Below are positions 15,732-23,284 of a stretch of 37,228 nt of DNA, piece after piece. The stretch is from assembly GCA_026693085.1 (NCBI GenBank), contig JAPLNB010000373.1:1-37228 (forward strand), in the 5' to 3' direction. A model generated the notes under the pieces. The model ran no database searches and had not been told where the DNA came from. It saw only the letters and a list, made by a program, of their open reading frames with translations. A program made the translations under genes and the position numbers. The DNA comes from Planctomycetota bacterium (lineage in GTDB: Bacteria > Planctomycetota > Phycisphaerae > Tepidisphaerales > Tepidisphaeraceae). How positions within the stretch are numbered: the stretch's first letter is position 1; each line of letters opens with the position of its first letter.

Positions 15732-16676
15732 TTACGGCAACGGTTCGCCCCGGGCTGCCTCAAGCAGCCGATACCAGTCCTCGCGGTCAATGTCCACCTC
15801 GTCGGCCTTGGTTGCGTCCTTGATGTGCTCCGGCTTCGTCGATCCCACGATCGGGATGATGCCGCTGGGGTGTTTCAGCAGCCACGCCAACGCCATGACC
15901 GTCCGGCTCACGCCATACGCCTTGGCCAACTCATCCAGCAATTTCTGCACCCCCAGCATTACCTTCCGCCGCGGGTGATCCTCTTTGACCACGCCGCCCG
16001 TTCCCAAAAATCCACCCCCCAGCGGGCTCCACGACAAGGGTGTGATCTTCTCCGTCAAACACTGGTCCAGCGTCCCATCAGAGAAGCAATTCAACCGTCC
16101 CAGATGGATCTCCACCTGGTTCACGATCAACGGCGACGAGCAGACGCTTTGTAGCGCCGTCAGTTGTGAGGGCAGGAAGTTGCTCACGCCGAATTCGCGC
16201 ACTTTCCCCTGCTTCTTGAGCTTCTCGAACACCGCCCCCACTTCCTCCGGGTTCATCAGCACATCCGGCCGATGGAGTAGGTAGATGTCGATCCGCTCCA
16301 CGCCCAGCCGCTTCAGCGACCCCTCGCACGAGCGGAGGATATGTTCCGCCGAAAAGTCGTAGCGGTGCGGCGACGTCGGCTTGGGGTCCCGCGCAAAACG
16401 GATCCCGCACTTGGTCGCGATCACGATCCGCTCTTTCATTCCCCGCACATCCTTCAGCGCCAACCCATGGATCGCCTCGCACTCGCCGCGCCCGTAGATG
16501 TCCGCGTGGTCGAACAGCGTGTACCCCGCCTCATACGCCGCGACGATCGCCTTTTTCCCCGCCGCGATTTTCTCCGGCGTCACCTCCTTAGGCTCCCACG
16601 TCCCCGCCACCCGCATGCACCCATACGCCAACCGTGTCGATACCAGCCTGCTCTTGCCGATTCTCTGGGTTCTCAT
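15732..16676 (-). CDS. Aldo/keto reductase
   Basis: A 314-residue NADPH-dependent oxidoreductase of the AKR (alpha/beta)8 family, closest in style to the YdhF-like group. The catalytic tetrad is visible: Asp56 and Tyr61 in LFDHADIYG, Lys89 in IVIATKCG, and His135 in IYLLHRPD. The cofactor-binding C-terminus contains GIIPIVGSTKPEHIKDA. Length is normal. AAGGA lies about 9 nt upstream of the ATG at 16676. It converges with the ROK gene with only 15 bp between stops. In this neighbourhood it probably reduces a sugar-derived aldehyde, but AKRs are promiscuous. Confidence 0.88.
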   Translation of the reverse strand: MRTQRIGKSRLVSTRLAYGCMRVAGTWEPKEVTPEKIAAGKKAIVAAYEAGYTLFDHADIYGRGECEAIHGLALKDVRGMKERIVIATKCGIRFARDPKPTSPHRYDFSAEHILRSCEGSLKRLGVERIDIYLLHRPDVLMNPEEVGAVFEKLKKQGKVREFGVSNFLPSQLTALQSVCSSPLIVNQVEIHLGRLNCFSDGTLDQCLTEKITPLSWSPLGGGFLGTGGVVKEDHPRRKVMLGVQKLLDELAKAYGVSRTVMALAWLLKHPSGIIPIVGSTKPEHIKDATKADEVDIDREDWYRLLEAARGEPLP

Positions 16677-16694
16677 GTCGTGTTTCCTTATCCC

Positions 16695-16806
16695 TTAGAG
16701 CAGCGTGTCGAACCCCGCCGCACGGAAGTGCCGATCGTTCGTGAACGCCTCCGCAAAGCCCAGCCGGCGCATCACGGCAAAACGAGATATACGCGCCTCA
16801 TGGTTG
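16695..16806 (-). pseudogene. C-terminal remnant of a PIN-domain (VapC-like) toxin
   Basis: The leftward frame ends with ISRFAVMRRLGFAEAFTND followed by RHFRAAGFDTLL and a stop. This is the characteristic tail of PIN-domain ribonucleases ('SF.vM...gi.ealTfDrHF...GF'), including the last acidic residue of the active site. The expected upstream 90-100 residues with the first Asp and the Glu are not found in any frame. In the neighbouring frame, YISF directly precedes FAVM, suggesting a one-base change in a T-run near 16780. No VapB partner is seen. Called a pseudogene from the missing N-terminal domain. Confidence 0.6.
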
Positions 16807-16970
16807 ATGCTCGTCGTGCCGCTCCGCCAGATCGGTGGTATTCGTCTCATAGCTGCGGGAAAGCACTCCACTGGTCGCTTGCCAGAAGCCGCTTCCAATT
16901 CGCCGCGCTTGTCACTCCCCCACGCCCAATGGCCCCCCGCCCCGCCTCCGCGAACAATCCCCCCACCGAC

Positions 16971-17035
16971 AGGAACACGCCACCTTGAACATCGCCATCC
17001 TCGCCGCCGGTGCCGCGCCCGAAACCAGGCAATGA
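16971..17035 (+). pseudogene. Duplicated 5' scrap of the glycosyltransferase gene
   Basis: Bases 16971-17015 match 17710-17754, the ribosome site and first codons of the downstream glycosyltransferase gene, at 41 of 45 positions. The match can be extended left through ACAATCCCCCC. From TTG 16985 it reads MNIAILAAGAA and then diverges to a TGA at 17033-17035. The DUF4258/YgiT pair lies between the two copies. This points to a past duplication or an insertion that copied its target flank. Confidence 0.65.
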
Positions 17036-17049
17036 CCGCTCAGATCTGC

Positions 17050-17055
17050 TAAACT
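17050..17055 (+). promoter_or_regulatory. -10 element for a leaderless DUF4258/YgiT mRNA
   Basis: TAAACT ends seven bases before the GTG at 17063, so the predicted start site is at or one base before the start codon. No -35 and no ribosome site are visible. Confidence 0.4.
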
Positions 17056-17062
17056 ACCGCTC

Positions 17063-17344
17063 GTGGCCTATGATGATCTGATCTTCCGCGTGCACGCGAT
17101 CCAGCGCATGTTTGATCGCGGCATCAGTGAAACACACGTGCGAGATGTGCTTGAGCACGGCGAGGTGATCGAAGCTTATCCTGATGACTTGCCGTATCCG
17201 AGTCGGCTGATGTTGGGCCACTGCGGCGGACGCCCGGTGCATGTCCTCGCCAGCGACGACCCCGATGCCGCAGCGACCACCGTCGTGACCGTCTATGAGC
17301 CAGACCCCAGCCGATGGGATCGTACGTTCAAACACAGGACGTGA
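17063..17344 (+). CDS. DUF4258 domain protein, putative toxin of a TA-like pair
   Basis: A 93-residue protein starting at GTG. It contains the DUF4258 pattern: FRVHAIQRMFDRGISETHVRDVLEHGEVIEAY at the N-terminus, then a beta-rich half with RPVHVLASDD and VVTVYEPDPSRWD. The R-H..R...R(G/R)I pattern and VYEPD..RW ending are typical of this RelE/HicA-sized family, which often precedes a YgiT-type zinc-finger gene. The start is supported by the TAAACT -10 immediately upstream. It is followed by the zinc-finger gene after 7 bp, so the two are co-transcribed. A toxin role (mRNA cleavage) is inferred from gene organisation only. Confidence 0.7.
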   Translation: MAYDDLIFRVHAIQRMFDRGISETHVRDVLEHGEVIEAYPDDLPYPSRLMLGHCGGRPVHVLASDDPDAAATTVVTVYEPDPSRWDRTFKHRT

Positions 17345-17351
17345 GCAACTT

Positions 17352-17579
17352 ATGCGATGCCACATCTGCAAACACGGCAACACACTCCCGGCCAACATAA
17401 CCGTGACTCTGGAACGCGGCGGCGCGACTGTCGTCTTCCGCAACGTCCCCGCCCAGGTCTGCGACACCTGCGGCGAGCAGTACGTGGATGCACAAACGAC
17501 ATCGCGCCTGCTCGCTCAAGCCAACGATGCCGCCCGGTCTGGTGTCCAGGTCGAAGTCCGCGCCTACGCCGCCGCGTAG
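17352..17579 (+). CDS. YgiT-type zinc finger protein, putative antitoxin
   Basis: A 75-residue protein with two CxxC pairs, MRCHICKHGN at the start and VCDTCGEQY around residues 36-44. This is the treble-clef-like zinc finger of the YgiT/MqsA N-terminal family. A short Ala-rich tail (VEVRAYAAA) follows; there is no helix-turn-helix domain, so it is the short form. The start at 17352 is where the family begins; the frame is open further upstream to 17295, but that part overlaps the DUF4258 gene. It is the second gene of the pair and probably neutralises the DUF4258 partner by direct binding. Confidence 0.75.
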   Translation: MRCHICKHGNTLPANITVTLERGGATVVFRNVPAQVCDTCGEQYVDAQTTSRLLAQANDAARSGVQVEVRAYAAA

Positions 17580-17589
17580 GTAATCACGC

Positions 17590-17611
17590 TAAAGCATTTC
17601 CCGATTGCCTG
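17590..17611 (+). repeat. Copy 2 of the 22-bp post-stop repeat
   Basis: TAAAGCATTTCCCGATTGCC followed by TG matches 4868-4889 at 19 of 22 positions. Both copies lie within about 20 bp after a stop codon. Confidence 0.5.
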
Positions 17612-17655
17612 TACTCCTTCCAATATTGTCTTCCAGCAACGCGCCAACGTCGGGT

Positions 17656-17671
17656 GCCGGCCATGGCCGGC
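17656..17671. promoter_or_regulatory. 16-bp perfect palindrome over the -35 region of the glycosyltransferase operon
   Basis: GCCGGCCATGGCCGGC is its own reverse complement over all 16 bases. It ends 15 bp before the TACAAT hexamer at 17687-17692, covering the position of a -35 box. It is a candidate operator, or one of the short GC palindromes dispersed in this window. Confidence 0.45.
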
Positions 17672-17686
17672 TACTTCACGCCCGCA

Positions 17687-17692
17687 TACAAT
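17687..17692 (+). promoter_or_regulatory. -10 element for the glycosyltransferase-ABC operon
   Basis: TACAAT matches the -10 consensus at 5/6. It would start transcription near 17699, about 25 nt before the TTG start at 17724, leaving room for the AGGAG ribosome site at 17710-17714. A matching CAAT scrap is present in the upstream duplicate. Confidence 0.45.
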
Positions 17693-17723
17693 CCCCCCCT
17701 ATGTCAACCAGGAGCACGCCACC

Positions 17724-19019
17724 TTGAACATCTGCATCCTCGCCGCCGGCGCCGCCGGCATGTACTGCGGAAGCTGCCTCCGCGACAATGCGCTCGCCGG
17801 CGCCCTCCTGCGCGCCCGCCATCGCGTTACCCTCGTCCCCCTCTACACCCCCCTGCGCACCGACGCTCCCACCGTCACCATCCCCCGCGTCTTCTTCGGC
17901 GGCATTAATGCCTGGCTCCAATACGCCAGCCCCGTTTTCCGGCATACGCCCCGGCTGCTCGACTGGCTCTTTGACCGCCCCTGGCTGTTGACGATGGCCG
18001 GCTCCTTCGGAGCTCAGACTCCACCCGCCAAGCTCGGCCCGTTTGTCCTCTCCATTCTCTCCGGCGAGCACGGTCCACAGATCAAGGAGCTCCGCCGGCT
18101 CGTCCGCTTCGTTGCCAATGATCTGCGGCCGCAGGTCATCAGCCTGCCCAATCTCATGTTCATCGGCATGGCCCGCCTGCTCCACCAGGACACCGGCGCC
18201 CCGATCGTCTGCGAGCTGACCGGCGAAGACATCTTCCTCGACGCCATGGCCGAGCCCTACCGCACACAAGCCCGCGACATCATCCGCCAACGCTCTTCCG
18301 ACGTCGCCCGCTTCGTCGCCACCAGCTCCTACTACGCCGGCCGCATGAGCGATTACCTGGCCATCCCACGCGAGCAGATCCGCGTCGTCTACCCCGGCAT
18401 TTCCCGCGATCACCTCCGCTCTATCGAAACCGAACCGGCCCCCAAAAACCGCCCGCCCACCATCGGCTACTTCGCCCGAATCTGCCCCGAAAAAGGCCTC
18501 GACAAACTCGTCGATGCCCTCCATCATCTCCACCGAATCCCCGGCCTGGCTCTCGTTCAACTCCGCGCCGCCGGCTACCTCGGCCTGGCCCACCGCGCCT
18601 GGTACGACGCCCTCCGCAAACGCATCGCCCGCGAAGGCCTCGCCCATGCATTCACCTACGTCGGCGAGGTCGATCTGCCCGGAAAGCTCGCCTTTCTCGA
18701 CTCGATTGATGTCCTCTCGGTTCCCACTCCCTACCCCGAGCCCAAGGGCATTTATGTCCTCGAGGCCCTCGCCCGTGGCGTCCCCGTCGTCCAGCCCGAC
18801 CACGGCGCTTTTCCTGAATTGCTCTCGCTGACCCACGCCGGCCTGCTCGTTCCGCCCGGCGATCCCCAGGCGCTGGCCGATGCACTGGCGACGCTGCTCA
18901 CCGACCCCGCCCGACGCAGCCAACTCGCCCGTCATGGCCGCGACGCCGTCGCCGCTGCCTTCACCGATGATCACATGGCTGCCAAAATGCTCCAAATCTA
19001 CCAGGATGTTCAGGCATGA
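17724..19019 (+). CDS. Glycosyltransferase family 4 protein
   Basis: A 431-residue GT-B fold glycosyltransferase. The N-terminus ICILAAGAAGMYCGSCLRDN is the acceptor-domain loop of a distinct GT4 group. The C-terminal donor domain begins near TIGYFARICPEKGLDKLVDAL and contains PEPKGIYVLEALARG (E-x7-E phosphate/nucleotide-sugar motif, about residues 338-350). GAFPELL and GLLVPPGDPQALADAL follow, typical of GT4. The start is TTG, chosen because AGGAG lies 9 nt upstream and the upstream ATG at 17701 hits a stop after eight codons. The stop overlaps the ATG of the ABC ATPase gene (ATGA at 19016-19019). The coupling to a transporter suggests synthesis of a glycoconjugate that is exported or extracted. 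Sugar specificity is unknown. Confidence 0.88.
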   Translation: MNICILAAGAAGMYCGSCLRDNALAGALLRARHRVTLVPLYTPLRTDAPTVTIPRVFFGGINAWLQYASPVFRHTPRLLDWLFDRPWLLTMAGSFGAQTPPAKLGPFVLSILSGEHGPQIKELRRLVRFVANDLRPQVISLPNLMFIGMARLLHQDTGAPIVCELTGEDIFLDAMAEPYRTQARDIIRQRSSDVARFVATSSYYAGRMSDYLAIPREQIRVVYPGISRDHLRSIETEPAPKNRPPTIGYFARICPEKGLDKLVDALHHLHRIPGLALVQLRAAGYLGLAHRAWYDALRKRIAREGLAHAFTYVGEVDLPGKLAFLDSIDVLSVPTPYPEPKGIYVLEALARGVPVVQPDHGAFPELLSLTHAGLLVPPGDPQALADALATLLTDPARRSQLARHGRDAVAAAFTDDHMAAKMLQIYQDVQA

Positions 19020-19714
19020 TCCCTCCAGCAACTATTGCATCACATCACTTGCAGGCAATCGACCTGTATAAGCAATACCCCACCCCCGCCGAGCCTTTGG
19101 TGGTCCTCCGCGGCGTCAGCCTCGACCTTGCCTCCGGCCAATCCCTCGCCATCGTCGGCCCCAGCGGCTCCGGCAAATCGACCCTCCTCAACATCCTCGG
19201 CACCCTCGACCACCCCACCAGCGGCTCGGTCCGCCTCAACGATTCCGACACCTCTTCTCTGAACGCCAATGGCCTGGCCCACTTCCGCGCCCAGCACATC
19301 GGATTTGTCTTCCAGGATCATCACCTGCTCCCGCAATGCACCGCGCTTGAGAATGTCCTGATCGCGCGCCTCGCCGCCTCGCGCGTCGGAGCCGCCGACA
19401 TCGCCCGCGCCCAGAAACTGCTGAACCAGGTGGGATTGGGCCACCGCCTCACCCATCTGCCCGGCGAGCTTTCCGGCGGCGAACGCCAGCGCGTCGCCAT
19501 CGCCCGCGCCATGATGAACCGCCCCTCTTTGCTGCTCTGCGATGAGCCTACCGGCAACCTCGACGCGAAGACCTCCCGCTCCATCGGCGAACTGCTCATC
19601 AGCCTCACCAGCGACAGCCTCACCATGCTCATCGTCGTCACCCACAACCTCCCCCTGGCCGACCGGCTCCCCCGGAAATTGAGAATGGACGAAGGGCAAT
19701 TGATCGAGGCCTGA
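19016..19714 (+). CDS. ABC transporter ATP-binding protein, LolD/MacB type
   Basis: A 232-residue ATPase. Walker A is GPSGSGKST (48-56), the Q-loop is in IGFVFQDHHLLPQCTALENV, the signature is LSGGERQRVAIARAM, Walker B is LLLCDEPTGNLD, and the H-loop is in VVTHN. The 'EPTGNLD' ending and the pairing with an FtsX-type permease place it in the LolD/MacB/FtsE group, which drives mechanotransmission rather than classical import. The start overlaps the glycosyltransferase stop by 4 bp, and the permease starts 8 bp after its stop, so the three genes form one operon. Confidence 0.93.
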   Translation: MIPPATIASHHLQAIDLYKQYPTPAEPLVVLRGVSLDLASGQSLAIVGPSGSGKSTLLNILGTLDHPTSGSVRLNDSDTSSLNANGLAHFRAQHIGFVFQDHHLLPQCTALENVLIARLAASRVGAADIARAQKLLNQVGLGHRLTHLPGELSGGERQRVAIARAMMNRPSLLLCDEPTGNLDAKTSRSIGELLISLTSDSLTMLIVVTHNLPLADRLPRKLRMDEGQLIEA

Positions 19715-19722
19715 CAATTCCC

Positions 19723-22700
19723 ATGACCCGCACCCGCCTCATCCTCCGCAACCTCGTTTACTTCCGCGCTGCCAACCTCGCGGTCATCGCCGGAATGGCC
19801 GTCGCCACCGCCGTCCTCACCGGCGCCCTTTTGGTTGGCGATTCCGTGCGCGGCTCCCTTCGCACCCTCGCGCTGCAACGGCTCGGCCCCATCGACCACG
19901 TCCTGGTCTCCAGGCAATTCGTTCCCGAAGACCTCGCCCAACGCATCGCCACTGACCACCAGTTCATCAAGCGGTTCCAATCCTGTACCCCCGGCATCTC
20001 CCTCCGCGGCGGCGCCAGCAACGAATCGGCCACCGCCCGCACCGCCTCCGTCCAGATCACCGCCGTCGGCAACTCCCCGTGGCTCAAGCTCTCCCCCGGC
20101 CAGTCGATCATCAACTCCGACCTGGCCTCTGCCCTTGCGCTCGGCGATCAGCCCAGTACGATTCTCTTCTCCGTCCCCACCGCCGATGACACCCCCCGCG
20201 ACGCCGCGCTCGCCCGCCGCAGCCGAACCGACGTCACCTCCGGCCTGCGCGTTCAGCTCCAACACATCGCCCGCGAGCCTGGCGTTCTGTCCCGCTTCAC
20301 CCTCACCGGCACCCAGCGCCCGCCGCTCAACGCCTGGGTCTATCTGAAGGATCTCCAGGATGCCATCGCCCAGGAAGGCCGCATCAACCTGCTTCTTGTG
20401 CAAGCCCGCAACATGGACATCGGCCCCGACGCCGCCACTGCATTGAACTCCATCCTCCACGACGTCACGCGCCTCGAAGACTTCGGCCTGCAACTGCTCA
20501 AATCTCCCGACGGCTCCGAAGTCGTCCTCAATTCCCGCAGCACCTACATCGCGCCCGCCGTCGAGCAGGCCGCCACCGCCGCCGCGGGGCTGACGATCCC
20601 CCTCCGCCGCGTCTTGGTCTACCTCGTCAACACCGTCGAAAAAACCAGGATGGAAAAAACAGGGACGGGAGCTGGTTTTGCAGGTCCTTATCCCACCGCA
20701 ACGGCCACCGCTCCCTCTTCACGCCTCCACTACTGCATCGTCGCCGGCATCGACAACCTCGACGGCCAACCCCTCGCCGACAACGAGATCGCCCTGAACG
20801 CCTGGACCGCCCAGCACCTCGACGCCAAGCCTGGCGATCAGATCCATTTCAACTACTACCAGCGCCAGTCCACCGGCCAGATGACCGAAATCCCCGCCCC
20901 GCTCAACTTCCGCGTCGCCCGTATCCTTCCCATGTCCGGACTCGGCGCCGACCCCACCCTCACCCCCGCCTACAAAGGTTTCACCGATGCCGAAACCATC
21001 GGCAACTGGAACCCCCCCGAAGGCATCGACATCGACAAGAAACTCATCACCGCCGACGATGAGGCCTACTGGAACAAGCACAAAGCCGCCCCAAAACTCT
21101 TCATCAGCCTCCATACCGCCCGCAAGCTCTGGGGCAATGCCTTCGGCGACCTGACCAGCATCCGCCTGCCCGCCGCCAACGCAGACGACTTCGCCGAAAG
21201 CTTCCGCGACCAGCTCGATCCCGCCTCGCTTGGCCTGTTCTTCATGCCCATCAAAGCCCAACAACTCCACGCCGCCTCCGGCTCCACCGATTTCGCCGGC
21301 CTGTTCATCGGCTTCAGCTTCTTCCTCATCATCGCCGCCGCCTTGCTCGTCGCCATGCTCTTCCGTCTGGCGATCGAGCAGCGCGCCCGCCAGTTTGGTC
21401 TTCTAACCGCTTTGGGCTTCTCCCCCAGCTCACTTCTCCGGCTGTCGTTCATGGAAGGAACCATCCTCGCCCTGATCGGCGCCGCGATCGGCTCCGTTCT
21501 CGCTCTGGCCTATACGAATCTCATGATCGCAGGCCTACGCACGTGGTGGCGCGACGCCGTCGGCATCACCACGCTCCAGTCATACGTCCAACCCATGACG
21601 ATTCTCATGGGATTCATTGCCAGCACCATCATCGCGCTGCTCGCTGTATATTGGGCCGTCCGCCGCATCGCCCGATCCACCGCGGTCCGCCTCCTCTCCG
21701 GCGCCTGGTCCACGGCGCCCCCGGCTGCCTCATCACCCGATCGTCCCCAGCGCCTGTTCGTCGCTTCCACCGCCGCTCGCCTCACCATCATCGCTCTGCT
21801 TGGCGCGATCGTCCTGCTGATCCTCGGCCTGCTGAAGCCCGCCTTCGCCCAGACCGCCTTCCTCACCGCCGGCACACTCCTGCTCGTCTCCGCCCTGCTG
21901 TTCACATCCACTCGCCTCCGCATCACCAGCCGCGCCCATCCCTCCCAATCCCTCACCCTCCTCGCCGTCCGCAACACCGCCCGCCACCGCACTCGCAGCA
22001 TTGCCGCCATCGCTCTTGTCGCCTTCGCCACCTTCACCCTCGTCACCGTCGCCTCCATGGTCCAATCCCCACCCTCCAATACTCACGCCAAAGACTCCGG
22101 CACCGGCGGCTATCAGCTCATCCTCACCGCCGACGTTCCACTCCTCGGCGACCTCAACACCCAAAAGGGCCGCGAAATGCTTGGCATCCGCAACACCGAC
22201 TCCCCCCTCTTCGCCCGCGCCCACTTTACCTCAATCCGCACCTGGGCCGGCCAGGATGCCAGTTGCCTCAACCTCACCCGTCCCACCGCCCCCACCATCC
22301 TCGCCGTGCCCCAATCGATGATCGAATCCCAACCTTTCACCTCCAAAACCAACAACCCCTGGCCGCTGCTGACGAAAACCGGGACGGGGACGGTTTTTTC
22401 AACTCCTTCTGTATCAGGATCTTCCGCGACGCCTCTTTCTACTCCGGTCCCTGTTCCCATCATCGCCGACAGCGAGACCGCCAACTACATCCTCAAACTC
22501 GGCCTCGGCGACACGCTTCCTATCACCGATCAACTCGGCCGCCCGCAGACGCTCCTGCTGGCCGCCACCCTCCCCCACTCCATCTTCCAAAGCGAACTGC
22601 TCATGAGCGAAGACAACTTCCTCCGCCTCTTTCCCACCCAGTCCGGCTACGGCACCGTCCTCGTCGAATGCCCCGACGCGGACATCCCCGAGCTTCAACC

Positions 22701-23154
22701 CCTGCTCTCCACCGAGCTCGACGACTTTGCCGTCACCGTCGAACCCACCACGCAGCGACTTGCCCGCTATCAACAGGTCGCCAACACCTACCTCTCCACC
22801 TTCCAAGCCCTCGGCTCGCTCGGCCTCATGCTCGGCACCGTCGGTCTGGCCGTCGTGCTCCTCCGCAACCTCATCGAACGCCGCGCCGAGTTGGCTTTGC
22901 TCTCGGCGCTTGGCTTCCGCCCCGCCGCTCGCCTCGGCCTGGTCCTTTCCGAAAACGCCTTCCTGCTGATCCTTGGCTTGCTTATCGGATCCCTCGCCGC
23001 CCTCATCGCCGTCCTCCCCGCCCGCCGCGCGGTCAACTTCCGCCAGCTTTCTCTCACGCTCGGCCTCACTCTCCTCCTGGGCCTGTTCGTCCTGAGCATC
23101 GCGACCCTTCTGGCCACCCGCCGGATCACTGCCGCCGACCTTCGCGCCGAGTAG
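19723..23154 (+). CDS. Large FtsX-type ABC transporter permease
   Basis: A 1143-residue inner-membrane permease with a duplicated architecture. An N-terminal helix (about residues 12-40) is followed by a large extracytoplasmic domain to about residue 520. A first FtsX block of three helices spans about 523-652 (FAGLFIGFSFFLIIAAALL..., GTILALIGAAIGSVLALAY, ILMGFIASTIIALLAVYW). Two or three linker helices occupy about 686-735, and another about 757-780. A second extracytoplasmic domain and a second FtsX block (about 1026-1143) complete the protein. This one-chain, two-FtsX form is a type VII ABC permease as in lipoprotein/lipid extraction or MacB-like systems. Two short palindromic inserts lie in frame, one in each extracytoplasmic domain (residues about 307-324 and 885-912). 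The substrate is unknown; the linked glycosyltransferase suggests a glycolipid or glycoprotein. Confidence 0.88.
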   Translation: MTRTRLILRNLVYFRAANLAVIAGMAVATAVLTGALLVGDSVRGSLRTLALQRLGPIDHVLVSRQFVPEDLAQRIATDHQFIKRFQSCTPGISLRGGASNESATARTASVQITAVGNSPWLKLSPGQSIINSDLASALALGDQPSTILFSVPTADDTPRDAALARRSRTDVTSGLRVQLQHIAREPGVLSRFTLTGTQRPPLNAWVYLKDLQDAIAQEGRINLLLVQARNMDIGPDAATALNSILHDVTRLEDFGLQLLKSPDGSEVVLNSRSTYIAPAVEQAATAAAGLTIPLRRVLVYLVNTVEKTRMEKTGTGAGFAGPYPTATATAPSSRLHYCIVAGIDNLDGQPLADNEIALNAWTAQHLDAKPGDQIHFNYYQRQSTGQMTEIPAPLNFRVARILPMSGLGADPTLTPAYKGFTDAETIGNWNPPEGIDIDKKLITADDEAYWNKHKAAPKLFISLHTARKLWGNAFGDLTSIRLPAANADDFAESFRDQLDPASLGLFFMPIKAQQLHAASGSTDFAGLFIGFSFFLIIAAALLVAMLFRLAIEQRARQFGLLTALGFSPSSLLRLSFMEGTILALIGAAIGSVLALAYTNLMIAGLRTWWRDAVGITTLQSYVQPMTILMGFIASTIIALLAVYWAVRRIARSTAVRLLSGAWSTAPPAASSPDRPQRLFVASTAARLTIIALLGAIVLLILGLLKPAFAQTAFLTAGTLLLVSALLFTSTRLRITSRAHPSQSLTLLAVRNTARHRTRSIAAIALVAFATFTLVTVASMVQSPPSNTHAKDSGTGGYQLILTADVPLLGDLNTQKGREMLGIRNTDSPLFARAHFTSIRTWAGQDASCLNLTRPTAPTILAVPQSMIESQPFTSKTNNPWPLLTKTGTGTVFSTPSVSGSSATPLSTPVPVPIIADSETANYILKLGLGDTLPITDQLGRPQTLLLAATLPHSIFQSELLMSEDNFLRLFPTQSGYGTVLVECPDADIPELQPLLSTELDDFAVTVEPTTQRLARYQQVANTYLSTFQALGSLGLMLGTVGLAVVLLRNLIERRAELALLSALGFRPAARLGLVLSENAFLLILGLLIGSLAALIAVLPARRAVNFRQLSLTLGLTLLLGLFVLSIATLLATRRITAADLRAE
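20641..20694 (+). repeat. In-frame palindromic insert, copy 1
   Basis: AAAACCAG (20641-20648) and CTGGTTTT (20672-20679) are perfect inverted arms. Between them lies AAAAAACAGGGACGGGAG, and GGTCCTTATCCC follows at 20683-20694. The core resembles the second copy (AAAACCGGGACGGGGACGG). It is read in frame inside the permease as EKTGTGAGF and has A/T-ending codons unlike the surroundings. Confidence 0.6.
22375..22458 (+). repeat. In-frame palindromic insert, copy 2
   Basis: This 84-bp segment (28 codons) starts AAAACCGGGACGGGGACGG and continues TTTTTTC. AAAACCG and CGGTTTT are inverted. The segment ends CCGGTCCCTGTTCCC (22444-22458), which is complementary to its left end with small mismatches. 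It is read in frame in the permease as KTGTGTVF plus a Ser/Thr/Pro linker. Codon use (TCT, GTA, TCA, ACT) differs from the C-ending host gene. Confidence 0.6.
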
Positions 23155-23284
23155 CCGGATCGCTCGACCGCTCGTAAACACCGCCTCATTCCTCGCAGTA
23201 TTGAATTATGATGGCACACCCGTAAGAATGCCGCCGCTGTTTGATTGCAAACGCCTGGGTTGACCTGGAACGAGGGATTGGTTT

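Noticed and set aside
16847-17032. Leftward 61-codon frame in the scarred patch
   Set aside because: It is a Gly-rich shadow of the duplicated glycosyltransferase start with no family features.
17676-19031. Leftward open frame of 451 codons over the glycosyltransferase
   Set aside because: It is a Gly/Glu/Asp-rich shadow of a gene with strong GT4 motifs on the other strand.
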